From Marinococcus halotolerans DSM 16375 (GTDB lineage Bacteria; Bacillota; Bacilli; Bacillales; Marinococcaceae), in the NCBI RefSeq assembly GCF_000420725.1, contig NZ_ATVM01000014.1, positions 25,071 through 89,070 of the forward strand: a stretch of 64,000 nt of DNA, in the 5' to 3' direction. The position numbers were made by a program, and so were the translations under genes. This document shows, piece after piece, positions 16,751 through 26,445 of the stretch (position 1 is the stretch's first letter; each line of letters starts with the position of its first letter). The notes under the pieces were generated by a model. That model was not told the origin of the DNA, ran no database searches, and was given only the letters and a program-made list of their open reading frames with translations.

Positions 16751-17359
16751 GTGGCATATAACAAAAAACGACGGACTACGAGAAAAAAGAAGGACCTGGT
16801 AGAAACCGCGCACCGTCTGTTTCTGCAGGAAGGGATTAAAGCGGTCACCATCGGGCAGCTGTGTTCGGAAGCCAGTGCAAGCAAGGCCACATTTTATAAA
16901 TACTTTACAGATAAAGAAGGCATTTTAAGCGAAATGCTCGACGGCGTGATGCAGGAATCCAAAGACAAGATGGAAAAACTGATCGAGCAAAGCAGAAAGC
17001 ACGGGATGACTGAAGAGATGCTTTTGAAGATATTTGATATGAAGGAATACGAATCTTTTTTTCAATCGAGCTTTCTCACGGAATTAATGCAGGATTATCC
17101 GCATGTACTGGCCGATTACAGCAGCCGGGGCGAGAAAATAGTGATGCCGGCGTTCCGGGAGCTGGTGGAGCTGGCAAAAGAGCAGGGGATTCTCCGGGAA
17201 AATATAAATATTGATTTTTTCATGTCATATGCGATCTCGCTCCGGCAGATGGTCGCCTACCGGATTCAGCAGGGGGAGGACGTGCCGGGCAGCATGACGC
17301 TTGAAGAATACCAGACACATTTTTATGATTTATTTTTGTACGGTATCGTTAAAAGATAA
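16751..17359 (+). CDS. TetR-family transcriptional regulator
   Basis: 202 residues from a GTG start. The N-terminal basic region (AYNKKRRTTRKKK) precedes a clear TetR helix-turn-helix, AVTIGQLCSEASASKATFYKYF, at about residues 30-55; the rest is an all-helical ligand domain. As third gene of the ABC operon it most likely represses its own operon, with the inverted repeat at 14154-14207 as candidate operator. Ligand unknown. The ribosome site is GGGGA at a longer-than-usual distance, so a modest translation level is likely. Confidence 0.88.
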   Translation: MAYNKKRRTTRKKKDLVETAHRLFLQEGIKAVTIGQLCSEASASKATFYKYFTDKEGILSEMLDGVMQESKDKMEKLIEQSRKHGMTEEMLLKIFDMKEYESFFQSSFLTELMQDYPHVLADYSSRGEKIVMPAFRELVELAKEQGILRENINIDFFMSYAISLRQMVAYRIQQGEDVPGSMTLEEYQTHFYDLFLYGIVKR

Positions 17360-17363
17360 GCAG

Positions 17364-17394
17364 AAAGGCTGCCGGCTGCCGGCGGCTTTTTTTA
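17364..17394 (+). terminator. Terminator of the ABC/TetR operon
   Basis: A GC-rich stem GGCTGCCGG / CCGGCGGC is followed by seven T (17387-17393). It lies just downstream of the TetR stop. Confidence 0.82.
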
Positions 17395-17453
17395 TGGTTG
17401 CTGGAATTTCCACTGGCGGCAGGATTACTTTTTCTGCTACAGTAAAAGTTAAA

Positions 17454-17466
17454 ATAACCAATCATG
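17454..17466 (-). promoter_or_regulatory. Possible PucR box upstream of pucR
   Basis: The minus strand reads CATGATTGGTTAT, containing the TTGGTTA core of the B. subtilis PucR box as I recall it (WWWCNTTGGTTAA; 10 of 13 positions fit). Its place 41 bases before the pucR start would suit autoregulation. No such core is seen before the permease gene, so this is tentative. Confidence 0.3.
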
Positions 17467-17506
17467 TTAGAAAAGATTGGAGATGTATCACAAGGAGGCA
17501 GAAACG

Positions 17507-19126
17507 GTGAACATAGGAGAAACGCTGCAGCGCCCGGTTTGGAAGGATGCAAAACTGCTTGCGGGAAAAGACGGAGAGATCCGTGAAATCCGGCAGGTGA
17601 ATATGATGGACGCACCGGATATTGTTGATTATCTGCAGGAGGACGACCTGCTGGTGACGACCGGATACCATTACAAAGACCGCCCTGAGGAATTAAGCGT
17701 GCTCATCGAGCGGATGGACGCCGTAGGGTGCGCCGGCATTGGACTTAAAATCGATCGTTTTCTGCAGAAGCTGCCGGAGAGCGTCATCGAAAAAGCGGAC
17801 GAGCTGCAGTTTCCTATTATTGCTCTGCCGGAGGACATTGGTCTTGGAGCGATGGTTAATGATATGCTCAATGACATGCTTTCGGTGCGGACAAGAGAGC
17901 TGCGTGAAGCGTTAAACGTCCACCAGCGGCTGACCGATTATGTTATGCACGGTAAAGGCCTGACGGCGCTGCTTGAGGAAGTATGCGACTATATCGGCTT
18001 TCCGGTTCTGCTGCTCGATGCATATGACCGTCCGATCTATGCAGGCGAAGGAATGGAATCGGCGCAGGCGGTGATCGAGGCGCACCGGCGGGCGAAACGG
18101 GATCTGTTTTTAGCCGGCAGCACCTACAGCAGCTTCTGCGTGTGGGAAACAGCGCAGACGTACACACTGTTCCCGGTACGGACACACGAAACACGCAGCG
18201 GCTGTCTGGTGATTGGCGGCGAAATTCCCATTTATGACAACGGGCTTGTGCTTATCATTGACCAGGCTGTAAATGTGATCGGATTCGAACGCATGAAACA
18301 GAGTGCCATCGCTCAGTATGAACGAAGAGCCCGCGATGAATTTTTTCAAAATTTCATTAATGAAGGCTATTCATCCGATGAAGAAGCACGAAACCGCGCG
18401 GAGGAGATGGGGCTGCCAAACAACCGGAATTACGGCTGCGCAGTCGGCATGCTTGACCCCGAGCCAAGGCTTCCGGTCACCTATACCCAGCAGCAGCGGG
18501 AAATGGACCACATGTATGAATACATTGAAGGCGAATTGGACAAATGGCGAACGCCGGCATGGTTTTTCAAAAAAGAGCGGCAGTGTATTATTTTATGGGA
18601 GGTGGAACAGCTGCAGGGAGAAGCAGATGAAGCTTTGGTAGAAGCGCTGCGGCAGCTGCAGGAAGGGATTCAGCTGTTTTTTGACCGCTCGATATCCTTT
18701 GGCATCGGAAACACGGCGCGGTCGTTTCTTGATACACCGGCGTCCTATAAAGAGGCGGAAAACACCTTGTACAACAGCCAGCTCACCGGCGAACGCGGAT
18801 TTATCCGCACCTATTATACAAAGGATATTGCCCAGCTTCTCCGGCTGCTGCCCACCGAAGAGCTGGCCTCGTTCAGCCACTCGGTGCTGCAGGAACTAAC
18901 AGAGGGAAGCCAGGAGGATCAAGGGCTTGTGCAGACGTTATCTGTCTATCTCGAGTCGCACTGCCACGTGGCTGATACGGCAAAACGGCTATACATTCAC
19001 CGTAATACAGTGCTCTACCGCCTGGAAAAATGCGAGGAGCGCTTAGGGGTTTCCCTGAAAAACCCCGAAACGACGATGCGGCTGCGCCTGGCGCTGCGGG
19101 TGCAGAACGTTCTTTCCTCGGAATGA
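17507..19126 (+). CDS. pucR: PucR-family purine catabolism regulator
   Basis: 539 residues from the GTG at 17507, set by AAGGAGG nine bases upstream. The N-terminal PucR domain (about 1-125) begins with LQRPVWKDAKLLAGKDGEIREIRQ and is followed by a GAF-like region. The C-terminal HTH_30 domain carries VADTAKRLYIHRNTVLYRLEKCEERLG at about 490-520. In B. subtilis PucR activates the urate/allantoin genes in response to pathway intermediates such as allantoic acid. Here it directly precedes the puc operon in the same direction with 157 bases between. Its position and length make PucR the best name. Confidence 0.92.
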   Translation: MNIGETLQRPVWKDAKLLAGKDGEIREIRQVNMMDAPDIVDYLQEDDLLVTTGYHYKDRPEELSVLIERMDAVGCAGIGLKIDRFLQKLPESVIEKADELQFPIIALPEDIGLGAMVNDMLNDMLSVRTRELREALNVHQRLTDYVMHGKGLTALLEEVCDYIGFPVLLLDAYDRPIYAGEGMESAQAVIEAHRRAKRDLFLAGSTYSSFCVWETAQTYTLFPVRTHETRSGCLVIGGEIPIYDNGLVLIIDQAVNVIGFERMKQSAIAQYERRARDEFFQNFINEGYSSDEEARNRAEEMGLPNNRNYGCAVGMLDPEPRLPVTYTQQQREMDHMYEYIEGELDKWRTPAWFFKKERQCIILWEVEQLQGEADEALVEALRQLQEGIQLFFDRSISFGIGNTARSFLDTPASYKEAENTLYNSQLTGERGFIRTYYTKDIAQLLRLLPTEELASFSHSVLQELTEGSQEDQGLVQTLSVYLESHCHVADTAKRLYIHRNTVLYRLEKCEERLGVSLKNPETTMRLRLALRVQNVLSSE

Positions 19127-19283
19127 TGTAAGATAATCTGCGCAGATCCCTTCGTTTTCTTAATGATTATAGATAAAGCATCTAAAATATTTTGATAATT
19201 TTATGTAAAATGTCTAATGAAACGAGTCCAGGCCTCCTATAAGATGAATAGTAAGGTAATAATAAAAGGAGGAACACCTAATT

Positions 19284-20594
19284 ATGGCTAACGGAACCAA
19301 CGGGCTTCGGACTTTTTCATTGGGACTTCAGCATGTGCTTGCAATGTACGCCGGAGCGATACTCGTTCCGCTTATCGTAGGACGCGCATTGGAGCTTTCA
19401 GCAGAACAGCTGGCATACTTAGTGGCAATTGACCTGCTTTCCTGCGGTGTGGCAACTCTGCTGCAGCTGTGGAGAGGAAAACATATCGGCATCGGGCTGC
19501 CTGTCATGCTCGGCGTATCATTTGTAGCAGTGACACCGATGATCAGCATCGGCACTAATTACGGCGTGACAGCTATTTACGGATCGATTCTTGCGGCCGG
19601 GCTGTTTGTCGTTATCTTCGCCAGATTTTTTGGAAAATTACAAAAGCTGTTTCCGCCGATCGTGCGCGGCACAGTTGTAACGATTATCGGGCTTTCACTG
19701 ATTCCTACCGGGATTAAAAACATGGCCGGCGGAGAAGGAAGCGAAAACTTCGGCTCTCTTTTTAACCTGCTTTTATCTGTCAGTGTACTCGCCGTGATCA
19801 TTCTTTTCTTCCGGATGTTTACTGGGTTTATGCGGTCACTCGCTGTCCTGATCGGTATTGCCGGCGGAACGATAGCCGCAGCAGTCATGGGGCAGGTCTC
19901 CTTTGGAGAGGTGATGGAGGCCTCGTGGTTCCATTTTCCTCAGCCGTTGTATTTCGGCATGCCGACATTTGAATTAGGGCCGATTATCACGATGATTATT
20001 GTGTGCAGCGTGATCGTTGTTGAAACGACCGGTGCTTACTACGCAGTTGCCCGTATTACGGATCGTGAGCTGAACGAAGACGATCTGGTCCGGGGCTACC
20101 GCTCCGAAGGGCTCGCAGTCATTATCGGCGGCTTGTTCAACGCTTTCCCCTACAGTACGTTTGCACAGAATGTAGGTCTGCTCGAGCTTTCAAAAGTAAA
20201 AACGAGAAACGTTATTTTCTCAGCCGCAATGACCCTGATCGTCCTGGGGCTGATTCCAAAGGTTGCTGCCCTGGTTGTCATTATTCCAACACCGGTGCTT
20301 GGCGGGGCAACGGTCGTCATGTTTGGAATGGTCGTCGTTGCAGGTCTGCAGATGCTCCGCGACGTCGATTTTAATGAACAGTCGAACCAGCTGGTGGTGG
20401 CGTGTTCTGTGTCGCTTGCACTCGGTGCCACAGTAGTACCGGAGCTGTTTTCAAGCCTTCCGGAAGGGCTCGCCATCATCTTCGGGGATGGCATCATCAC
20501 TGGTAGTTTAGCCGCAATTTTCATTAATCTCCTATTTAATGCACGGTGGAAGGGGGAACATGTATATAATGAAGAAAAACAAAGTAAAGCCTGA
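19284..20594 (+). CDS. pucK: Uric acid/xanthine permease (NCS2 family)
   Basis: 436 residues with about fourteen hydrophobic segments. NCS2 hallmarks are the N-terminal GLQHVLAMYAGAI, and the QNVGL motif near residue 290 (FAQNVGLLELSKVKTRNV). It imports urate with protons for the enzymes encoded next. AAAGGAGGAACACCTAATT precedes the ATG. B. subtilis has two such paralogues, pucJ and pucK; only one is here, and I cannot tell which it matches better. It is the first gene of the catabolic operon. Confidence 0.9.
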   Translation: MANGTNGLRTFSLGLQHVLAMYAGAILVPLIVGRALELSAEQLAYLVAIDLLSCGVATLLQLWRGKHIGIGLPVMLGVSFVAVTPMISIGTNYGVTAIYGSILAAGLFVVIFARFFGKLQKLFPPIVRGTVVTIIGLSLIPTGIKNMAGGEGSENFGSLFNLLLSVSVLAVIILFFRMFTGFMRSLAVLIGIAGGTIAAAVMGQVSFGEVMEASWFHFPQPLYFGMPTFELGPIITMIIVCSVIVVETTGAYYAVARITDRELNEDDLVRGYRSEGLAVIIGGLFNAFPYSTFAQNVGLLELSKVKTRNVIFSAAMTLIVLGLIPKVAALVVIIPTPVLGGATVVMFGMVVVAGLQMLRDVDFNEQSNQLVVACSVSLALGATVVPELFSSLPEGLAIIFGDGIITGSLAAIFINLLFNARWKGEHVYNEEKQSKA

Positions 20595-20608
20595 AGGAGG
20601 AGTAGTGT

Positions 20609-22186
20609 ATGCTGACCATTGAACAAGTAAACCAATTATCCCGCAGGGAATTTATCGACACTTTCGGAGGGGTCTATGAGAATTCTCCGTGGGTGGCCGA
20701 AGCAGTCGAGCCGGTGAGACCGATGGAATCTGTTGAAGATCTGCATCAGCGGATGGCAGGCGTAGTTATGACATCCGGCGAAGAGAACCGGCGTGCACTG
20801 ATCCAGGCGCACCCTTCTCTTGGAGAAAACAAACCGATGAGCGGGGAATCTGCTTCCGAGCAGGAAAGCGCTGGTTTAACAGAGATGGAAGAGGAGCAGC
20901 AGGAAGAGCTGCGTATATGGAATGAGCGTTATCAGGACAAGTTTGGCATGCCGTTTATTATGGCGGTAAGAGGAAAGACCGCAGAGGATATCCTAGAGGC
21001 CATCCAGGTGCGGATGGAACATACCCAGGAGGAGGAAGAACGTCAGGCTGTACGGGAAATTCACCGAATAGCTCTTCTGCGGCTTGAGGCCATCATTGAA
21101 GAGGAGCGGCCGGAAACGATGACTGAATCAAACGAAAGTGTGGAAACAGGCAGCAGCCCCGCAGCCGGAGAGCAGGAAGCTTCTGCAGCGCTCGCGGCAG
21201 AGCCGGCCCGCCTGTCTCAGACAGCGACAAGGACAAGCAGTAAAAAACGGAGAACGATGAGCTACGGCAAAGGCGATGTATTTGCCTACCGGACGTTTTC
21301 CATACCATTTACAGATATCACCCCAATACCGGAGTCCCCTTATGAAGGCACAAACAACACAATTTTTGGCTTGAATGTGTCCGTTAATATTACCGGCGAG
21401 GCCTTTCTGCCGAGCTTTACCGAGGGCGATAACAGCATGGTGGTGGCGACGGACTCCATGAAAAACTTTATCCAGCGTCACCTTGGCAGCTATGAGGGGG
21501 CGACGGTGGAAGGATTTCTTGCCTATGTCGGAGAAGCGTTTCTCGAAAAATATGATCACGTTGAAACCGCAGAGGTATACGCTGACCATCTTCCTTTCGA
21601 AAAAGTAAATGTAGATAATACGGGATACAAAAGCGGTGTAGTGTTTAAAAAGTCGCATAATGAAAATCCTGCAGCGATGGTGAAAGTAGGGCGGACCTCG
21701 TTTGGGGCTCCGGAGATTATCGAGCAGGAAAGCTACGTGAAGGACGTCCAGCTCGTTAAAGTAGTCGATAATTCATTTGTCGGTTTTATCCGGGATGAAT
21801 ACACAACGCTTCCCGAGGATTCCAACCGCCCGTTGTTTATTTATTTGAATATTGGCTGGACCTATGAAGCACCGCATATCGCTTTCGGGCAAAACGGGGA
21901 AGGCTACGTAGCCGCTGAACAGGTGAAGGATATTGCAGCTGCCGTTTTCCACGAAACACAGACGGCCTCCATCCAGCAGCTGATCTATTATATCGGCCGC
22001 CGGGTGCTTGAGCGGTTCGCACAGCTTCAGGAAGTGTCGTTCGAGTCGCAGAACCATACATGGGATACTGTGGTTGAAGATATTCCAGGAAGTGATGGGA
22101 AGGTGTATACAGAACCGCGCCGGCCATACGGCTTCCAGCGCTTTTCGGTGCACCGGGAAGATCTGGATCATGAAGGAGAAGCATAA
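20609..22186 (+). CDS. pucL: OHCU decarboxylase / urate oxidase fusion
   Basis: 525 residues. The N-terminal domain (about 1-165) has the OHCU decarboxylase features AHPSLG (catalytic His), SASEQESAGL and FGMPFIMAVRG. A Glu/Ser/Ala-rich linker (about 170-215) leads into the urate oxidase domain (about 215-525), with SYGKGDVFAYRTF, VFKKSHNENPAAMV and a C-terminal VHREDLDHEGEA. The two activities oxidise urate to 5-hydroxyisourate and decarboxylate OHCU to S-allantoin, the first and third steps. B. subtilis PucL has the same order at 494 residues; the extra length is mostly linker. The next gene supplies the second step. Confidence 0.94.
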   Translation: MLTIEQVNQLSRREFIDTFGGVYENSPWVAEAVEPVRPMESVEDLHQRMAGVVMTSGEENRRALIQAHPSLGENKPMSGESASEQESAGLTEMEEEQQEELRIWNERYQDKFGMPFIMAVRGKTAEDILEAIQVRMEHTQEEEERQAVREIHRIALLRLEAIIEEERPETMTESNESVETGSSPAAGEQEASAALAAEPARLSQTATRTSSKKRRTMSYGKGDVFAYRTFSIPFTDITPIPESPYEGTNNTIFGLNVSVNITGEAFLPSFTEGDNSMVVATDSMKNFIQRHLGSYEGATVEGFLAYVGEAFLEKYDHVETAEVYADHLPFEKVNVDNTGYKSGVVFKKSHNENPAAMVKVGRTSFGAPEIIEQESYVKDVQLVKVVDNSFVGFIRDEYTTLPEDSNRPLFIYLNIGWTYEAPHIAFGQNGEGYVAAEQVKDIAAAVFHETQTASIQQLIYYIGRRVLERFAQLQEVSFESQNHTWDTVVEDIPGSDGKVYTEPRRPYGFQRFSVHREDLDHEGEA

Positions 22187-22537
22187 ATGGGACTCACAAC
22201 ACATGTGCTTGATCTGGCTTCGGGCCGCCCGGGCGAAGGTATAGCTCTGACGCTGTACCGCCTGGATGGCAGCCGGAAAATTAAAGAAGCAGAACGGGTG
22301 ACCAATGCAGACGGTCGGGTGGATGAACCACTGCTGCAGGCAGAGGCCATTCAAACAGCAGCGTACGAGGTGGAATTTCAAACTGGGGAATATCTCCGGC
22401 AAAAAGGATGGACGAAGGAGGACCCGCATTTTCTGGAAACGGTGGCTCTCCGGGTCACGCTTTCAGCGGAGGAAACGTCCTATCACCTTCCGCTGCTGTT
22501 ATCTCCCTACGGCTATCAAACGTACCGGGGAAGCTGA
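22187..22537 (+). CDS. pucM: 5-hydroxyisourate hydrolase
   Basis: 116 residues, starting directly after the pucL stop. The transthyretin-related fold is marked by LTTHVLDLASGRPGEG at the N-terminus and the invariant C-terminal YRGS, both part of the active site in the tetramer. It hydrolyses 5-hydroxyisourate made by the uricase domain into OHCU, the substrate of the decarboxylase domain. Zero spacing to pucL suggests coupled translation. Confidence 0.95.
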   Translation: MGLTTHVLDLASGRPGEGIALTLYRLDGSRKIKEAERVTNADGRVDEPLLQAEAIQTAAYEVEFQTGEYLRQKGWTKEDPHFLETVALRVTLSAEETSYHLPLLLSPYGYQTYRGS

Positions 22538-22564
22538 TTAAAATGCAGGAAAAGGAGGGGACGT

Positions 22565-23806
22565 ATGGCTGTTCATTCTTCAAACATAATTCAGGATCAA
22601 ATCGATCAGCTGCTGCAATGGCTTTCGGACTTTGGAAAAACAGAAGACGGCGGCGTGACGAGGCTTTTATACGATGAATCGTGGCAGCAGGCACAGGAAG
22701 CAGTAAAGGAAAAAATGGAGGCAATGGGTCTTGAAGCCCGCTATGATGCCGTGGGAAATGTATTTGGACGCTTTGAAGGAACAGAAAAAACGGATAAGGT
22801 CATTATGGCAGGCTCCCACATTGACTCTGTCGTAAACGGTGGCAGGTATGACGGCGCGTACGGAGTAGCTGCTGCCATACTCGCCGTAGAAAGGCTAAAG
22901 CAGGCTTACGGCCGGCCGAAGCAGAGCATTGAAATCGTATCATTCTGTGAGGAGGAAGGAAGTCGTTTTCCAGTCACGTTCTGGGGGTCGGGGCATATTA
23001 CCGGAAGGCTGTCAGAGGGCGAAACAGAAGCCCTGAAGGATACAGAGGGTATTTCCATTGGCCAGGCAATGCGGGCATGTGAATTTGAAGCTCCGGCATC
23101 GCTTCCGCTCAAGCGTGAAGACATAGACTCCTTCATTGAGCTTCATGTGGAGCAGGGAGGCACGCTGAAAAAGTCGAATGCTTCTGTGGGAGTAGTGTCA
23201 GATATTGTCGGGCAGCGCAGGTACCACATTACCGTGGAAGGAGAAAGCAATCACGCCGGAACCACTCCAATGCCGGAACGCAAGGATGCGGTGGTGTTAG
23301 CCAGTGAACTGATTACAAATATCACCGCCATGGCCAGGCGCAGGGACGAAAGCATGGTGGCCACGGTAGGCAAAATGGAAATTACGCCAAACGTACCGAA
23401 CGTAATCGCTTCTAAAGTCGTTTTCAGCCTGGACGTGCGTCACCACAGCAAATCGCTGCTCGAAGAATTTGAGCAGGAGCTTGAAAATTTGTACACCGCG
23501 CAGGCTGAAGAGTACGGCATGAACGTTTCTTCGAATTGCTGGATGGAAGTGGAACCGGTGCCAATGAGCAAAGAGGTATATGAAACGATGTACGAAGCTG
23601 CTGAAAGCCTGCATATTCCCTCCCAGCTGATGATCAGCGGAGCCGGGCATGACGCGCAGGTCATGGGCAGCTATTATCCTACTGCACTTTTGTTTGTGCC
23701 AAGCGAGGCCGGTGTGAGCCACTCGCCGAAGGAATACACCAAATCCAGTGATTTAGAGCAGGGAGTAAAAGTACTTGAAGAAACACTGTTTCGTTTAGCG
23801 TATTAG
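22565..23806 (+). CDS. pucF: Allantoate amidohydrolase (M20/AllC family)
   Basis: 413 residues, the usual size. Metal-binding motifs are GSHIDSVVNGGRYDG (His, Asp), EEEGSRFPVTFWGSG (Glu pair) and HVEQGGTL (His), plus a C-terminal GAGHDAQV. The central dimerisation domain carries ITVEGESNHAGTTPM. It hydrolyses allantoate to ureidoglycine, releasing ammonia and CO2; the family also includes N-carbamoyl amino acid hydrolases, but the flanking genes favour allantoate. Good ribosome site AAGGAGGGG; 14 bases to pucG. Confidence 0.92.
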   Translation: MAVHSSNIIQDQIDQLLQWLSDFGKTEDGGVTRLLYDESWQQAQEAVKEKMEAMGLEARYDAVGNVFGRFEGTEKTDKVIMAGSHIDSVVNGGRYDGAYGVAAAILAVERLKQAYGRPKQSIEIVSFCEEEGSRFPVTFWGSGHITGRLSEGETEALKDTEGISIGQAMRACEFEAPASLPLKREDIDSFIELHVEQGGTLKKSNASVGVVSDIVGQRRYHITVEGESNHAGTTPMPERKDAVVLASELITNITAMARRRDESMVATVGKMEITPNVPNVIASKVVFSLDVRHHSKSLLEEFEQELENLYTAQAEEYGMNVSSNCWMEVEPVPMSKEVYETMYEAAESLHIPSQLMISGAGHDAQVMGSYYPTALLFVPSEAGVSHSPKEYTKSSDLEQGVKVLEETLFRLAY

Positions 23807-23820
23807 AAAGGAGAGTAAAT

Positions 23821-25074
23821 ATGGGCTATCACCAGGAAATTCAGCCGCCGCTCCGCACGATCATGACACCGGGCCCGGTGGAGGCGGATCCCCGGGTGCT
23901 CCGTGCCATGAGTACCCCGGTAGTCGGACAGTTTGATCCGGCCTTTACAAATATTATGAATGAAACGATGGAGCTGTTGCGCCGCATCTTTCAAACCGAA
24001 AATGAATGGACCTTTCCGGTGGACGGTACTTCCCGTTCGGGTATTGAAGCAGTGCTTGCGAGTGCGATTCACCCGGGGGACCGGGTGCTCGTGCCTATTT
24101 ACGGTCGGTTCGGGTATTTATTGACCGAGATCGCCGAACGGTACGGCGCAGAGATCCACACGCTCGAAAAGGAATGGGGCACTGTCTTTTCCCCGGAAGA
24201 GGTCATAGAGGAAATGGACCGCGTGCAGCCGGATATCGTTGCGATGGTGCACGGGGAAACGTCGACGGGCTGCATTCAGCCGCTTAAGGAAATCGGGCAC
24301 GCCTGCCGGGCGCGCGGAATCTACATTGTAGTGGACGCGGTGGCGACGATCGGCGGAGTGCCGGTCAAAACAGATGAATGGTGTCTCGATGCGGTTATCG
24401 GCGGCACACAGAAATGCTTCAGCGTTCCGTCCGGAATGGCTCCGCTGACGTACAATGACCGCCTCGAGCGCCGCTTTCAGGCACGTAAAAAAGTGGAGCG
24501 GGGGATTGCGACAGAGGCAGACAAACAGCCGGAGGCACCGATGATCCGGAGTAATTACTTTGACCTCAGCCAGCTGCAGGACTACTGGGGCCCGCGCCGT
24601 TTGAACCACCACACCGAAGCGACATCGATGGTTTATGCGCTTCATGAAGGCGCGAGACTGATCGTCAACGAAGGGCTTGAAGCCCGTTTCGCCCGGCACC
24701 GCTACCACGAGGAAGCGCTGATGGCCGGTTTACAGGCAATGGGTCTGTCGCTGTTTGTAGAAGGCGAAACGAAGCTCCCGGTCGTAACCTGCATCAACGT
24801 ACCGGAGGGCATTGACGCAGATGAAGTCCGAAAAATGCTCCTCGGGCAGTTTGGAATTGAAATTGCCTCGTCCTTCGGACCGCTGCACGGGAAAATCTGG
24901 CGCATCGGCTCCATGGGCTACAGTTGCCGGAAGGAAAACGTGCTGACCGTACTCGGAGCGCTCGAATCAGTGCTTTTATACGCGGGAGCGCCGGTGAATC
25001 CCGGCTCTTCCCAGCAGGCAGCACTGTCCTTTTACATGCAGGAAAAAGATATAAAAGCAGCGGCTGAAGTATAG
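23821..25074 (+). CDS. pucG: (S)-ureidoglycine-glyoxylate aminotransferase
   Basis: 417 residues, nearly identical in length to B. subtilis PucG (416). It is a class V aminotransferase; the PLP lysine is in GGTQKCFSVPSGMAPL near residue 200, and the N-terminal PGPVEADPRVLRAM and GTSRSGIEA loops bind the cofactor phosphate. In the puc pathway it transfers the amino group of ureidoglycine to glyoxylate, giving glycine and oxalurate. The operon position fits this role over serine-pyruvate or alanine-glyoxylate transamination. Confidence 0.92.
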   Translation: MGYHQEIQPPLRTIMTPGPVEADPRVLRAMSTPVVGQFDPAFTNIMNETMELLRRIFQTENEWTFPVDGTSRSGIEAVLASAIHPGDRVLVPIYGRFGYLLTEIAERYGAEIHTLEKEWGTVFSPEEVIEEMDRVQPDIVAMVHGETSTGCIQPLKEIGHACRARGIYIVVDAVATIGGVPVKTDEWCLDAVIGGTQKCFSVPSGMAPLTYNDRLERRFQARKKVERGIATEADKQPEAPMIRSNYFDLSQLQDYWGPRRLNHHTEATSMVYALHEGARLIVNEGLEARFARHRYHEEALMAGLQAMGLSLFVEGETKLPVVTCINVPEGIDADEVRKMLLGQFGIEIASSFGPLHGKIWRIGSMGYSCRKENVLTVLGALESVLLYAGAPVNPGSSQQAALSFYMQEKDIKAAAEV

Positions 25075-25089
25075 GAGGACACATAAAGA

Positions 25090-26424
25090 ATGTATGAACT
25101 GCTGATTAAAAATGGAACCGTCGTCCGCCCGGGCGGTACAGAAGTAACCACGGTGGCGGTCACGGACGGAAAAATAGCAGCCCTTGACGTATCTGATGAG
25201 ACTAAAGCACAAAGCGTAGTAGACGCTGCTGGCATGCTCGTCATGCCGGGAGCGGTAGACGTTCACGTTCATTTCAGCGAGCCCGGCCGGGACTGGGAAG
25301 GCTTTGAAACAGGGGCCCGGATGCTTGCAGCAGGCGGCATCACTACTTATATGGATATGCCGTTAAACGGTATTCCTTCTACGATCACCACCGAAAATGC
25401 AGAAGAAAAAGCGGCGCTCGGCCGGCAGAAATCCGTCCTGGACTTTGGGCTTTGGGGCGGTCTCGTGCCCGGAGGGATAGAGCATATCCCGGCTATGGCA
25501 GCTCGGGGCATACGTGTGTTTAAAGCCTTTATGTCTCCGAGTGGAAATCCGGAGTTTGAACGGGCAGATGATGAAACGCTGTTCCGGGGTATGCAGATAA
25601 TTGCTGAACACGGAGGATTGCTTGGTCTTCATGCAGAAAGCGCGGCGGTAGTGAGTACGCTCAGCCGGCAGCTTGAGGAAGAGGGGCGTACGGAAACGGA
25701 TGATTATTTAGCCTCCAGGCCGGTGGAAGCAGAGCTTGAAGCGGTGCAGCGCGCCCTCGTTTTTGCAAAGCAGACAGGCTGTCCGCTGCATTTTGTACAT
25801 ATTAGCTCTGCTGAGGCGGTGCAGGTAATTCAGCGCGCAAAAGCAGCCGGGCAGGACGTTACGCTTGAAACCTGCGCCCATTATTTAATGTTTGACCACG
25901 AAGCGCTGCGAACGCGCGGTGCCGAAGCAAAATGCGCGCCTCCGTTACGGGAGGCCCCGGTACAGCAGGCGCTTGTGTCCAGATGGAAGCAGGGCGACAT
26001 AGATATGGTGACCTCCGATCATTCACCGTGTCCGGAGGAGTGGAAAGACGGCGGACTATGGCAGGCGTGGGGAGGTATTTCGAGTGGTCCATACACGCTG
26101 TTGAGTGTACTCGAGCTCACAGCGCAGCACGGCCTGCCGTGGGAACAGGCAGCAGCGTGGACTGCGGAGAAGCCGGCGGAGCGTTTTGGCCTGTATCAGA
26201 AAGGGAGCCTCGAAGAAGGCAAGGATGCAGACCTTGTGCTGGTCGATCTTCATGAAGAAACGGCAGTAACACGTGACACTATGCATATGCGTCACAAGCA
26301 CAGCCTGTTTGAAGGGCATCGTTTTCCGCACCGGATCCATTCGGTCTGGCAGCGGGGCATAGAAATTTATAACGGGAAAACTGATACATTTACAAACAGA
26401 AAAGGAAAGTGGCTGCAGGAATAA
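25090..26424 (+). CDS. pucH: Allantoinase
   Basis: 444 residues of the cyclic amidohydrolase family. Metal ligands are in DVHVHFSEPGR (HxH near residue 58), the carboxylated lysine is in FKAFMSPSG (about 145), and further ligands lie in GLHAESA, HFVHIS and SDHSPC. It opens allantoin to allantoate, feeding PucF. It is the last gene of the operon; its final codons form the 5' arm of the terminator. No allantoin permease gene is present in the window. Confidence 0.94.
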   Translation: MYELLIKNGTVVRPGGTEVTTVAVTDGKIAALDVSDETKAQSVVDAAGMLVMPGAVDVHVHFSEPGRDWEGFETGARMLAAGGITTYMDMPLNGIPSTITTENAEEKAALGRQKSVLDFGLWGGLVPGGIEHIPAMAARGIRVFKAFMSPSGNPEFERADDETLFRGMQIIAEHGGLLGLHAESAAVVSTLSRQLEEEGRTETDDYLASRPVEAELEAVQRALVFAKQTGCPLHFVHISSAEAVQVIQRAKAAGQDVTLETCAHYLMFDHEALRTRGAEAKCAPPLREAPVQQALVSRWKQGDIDMVTSDHSPCPEEWKDGGLWQAWGGISSGPYTLLSVLELTAQHGLPWEQAAAWTAEKPAERFGLYQKGSLEEGKDADLVLVDLHEETAVTRDTMHMRHKHSLFEGHRFPHRIHSVWQRGIEIYNGKTDTFTNRKGKWLQE

Positions 26425-26445
26425 TGATCCGGCAGCCACTTTTTC
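26406..26445. terminator. Terminator of the puc operon, shared with the convergent small gene
   Basis: AAGTGGCTGC (26407-26416) pairs with GCAGCCACTT around a 15-base loop that contains the pucH stop, followed by TTT. The minus side after the stem is also T-rich, so it probably ends the convergent 50-codon gene too. Confidence 0.85.

Noticed and set aside
19127..19283. Possible purine riboswitch before the urate permease.
   Set aside because: The conserved GTTTCTAC and CCGTAAAT elements found before the amidohydrolase are absent here.
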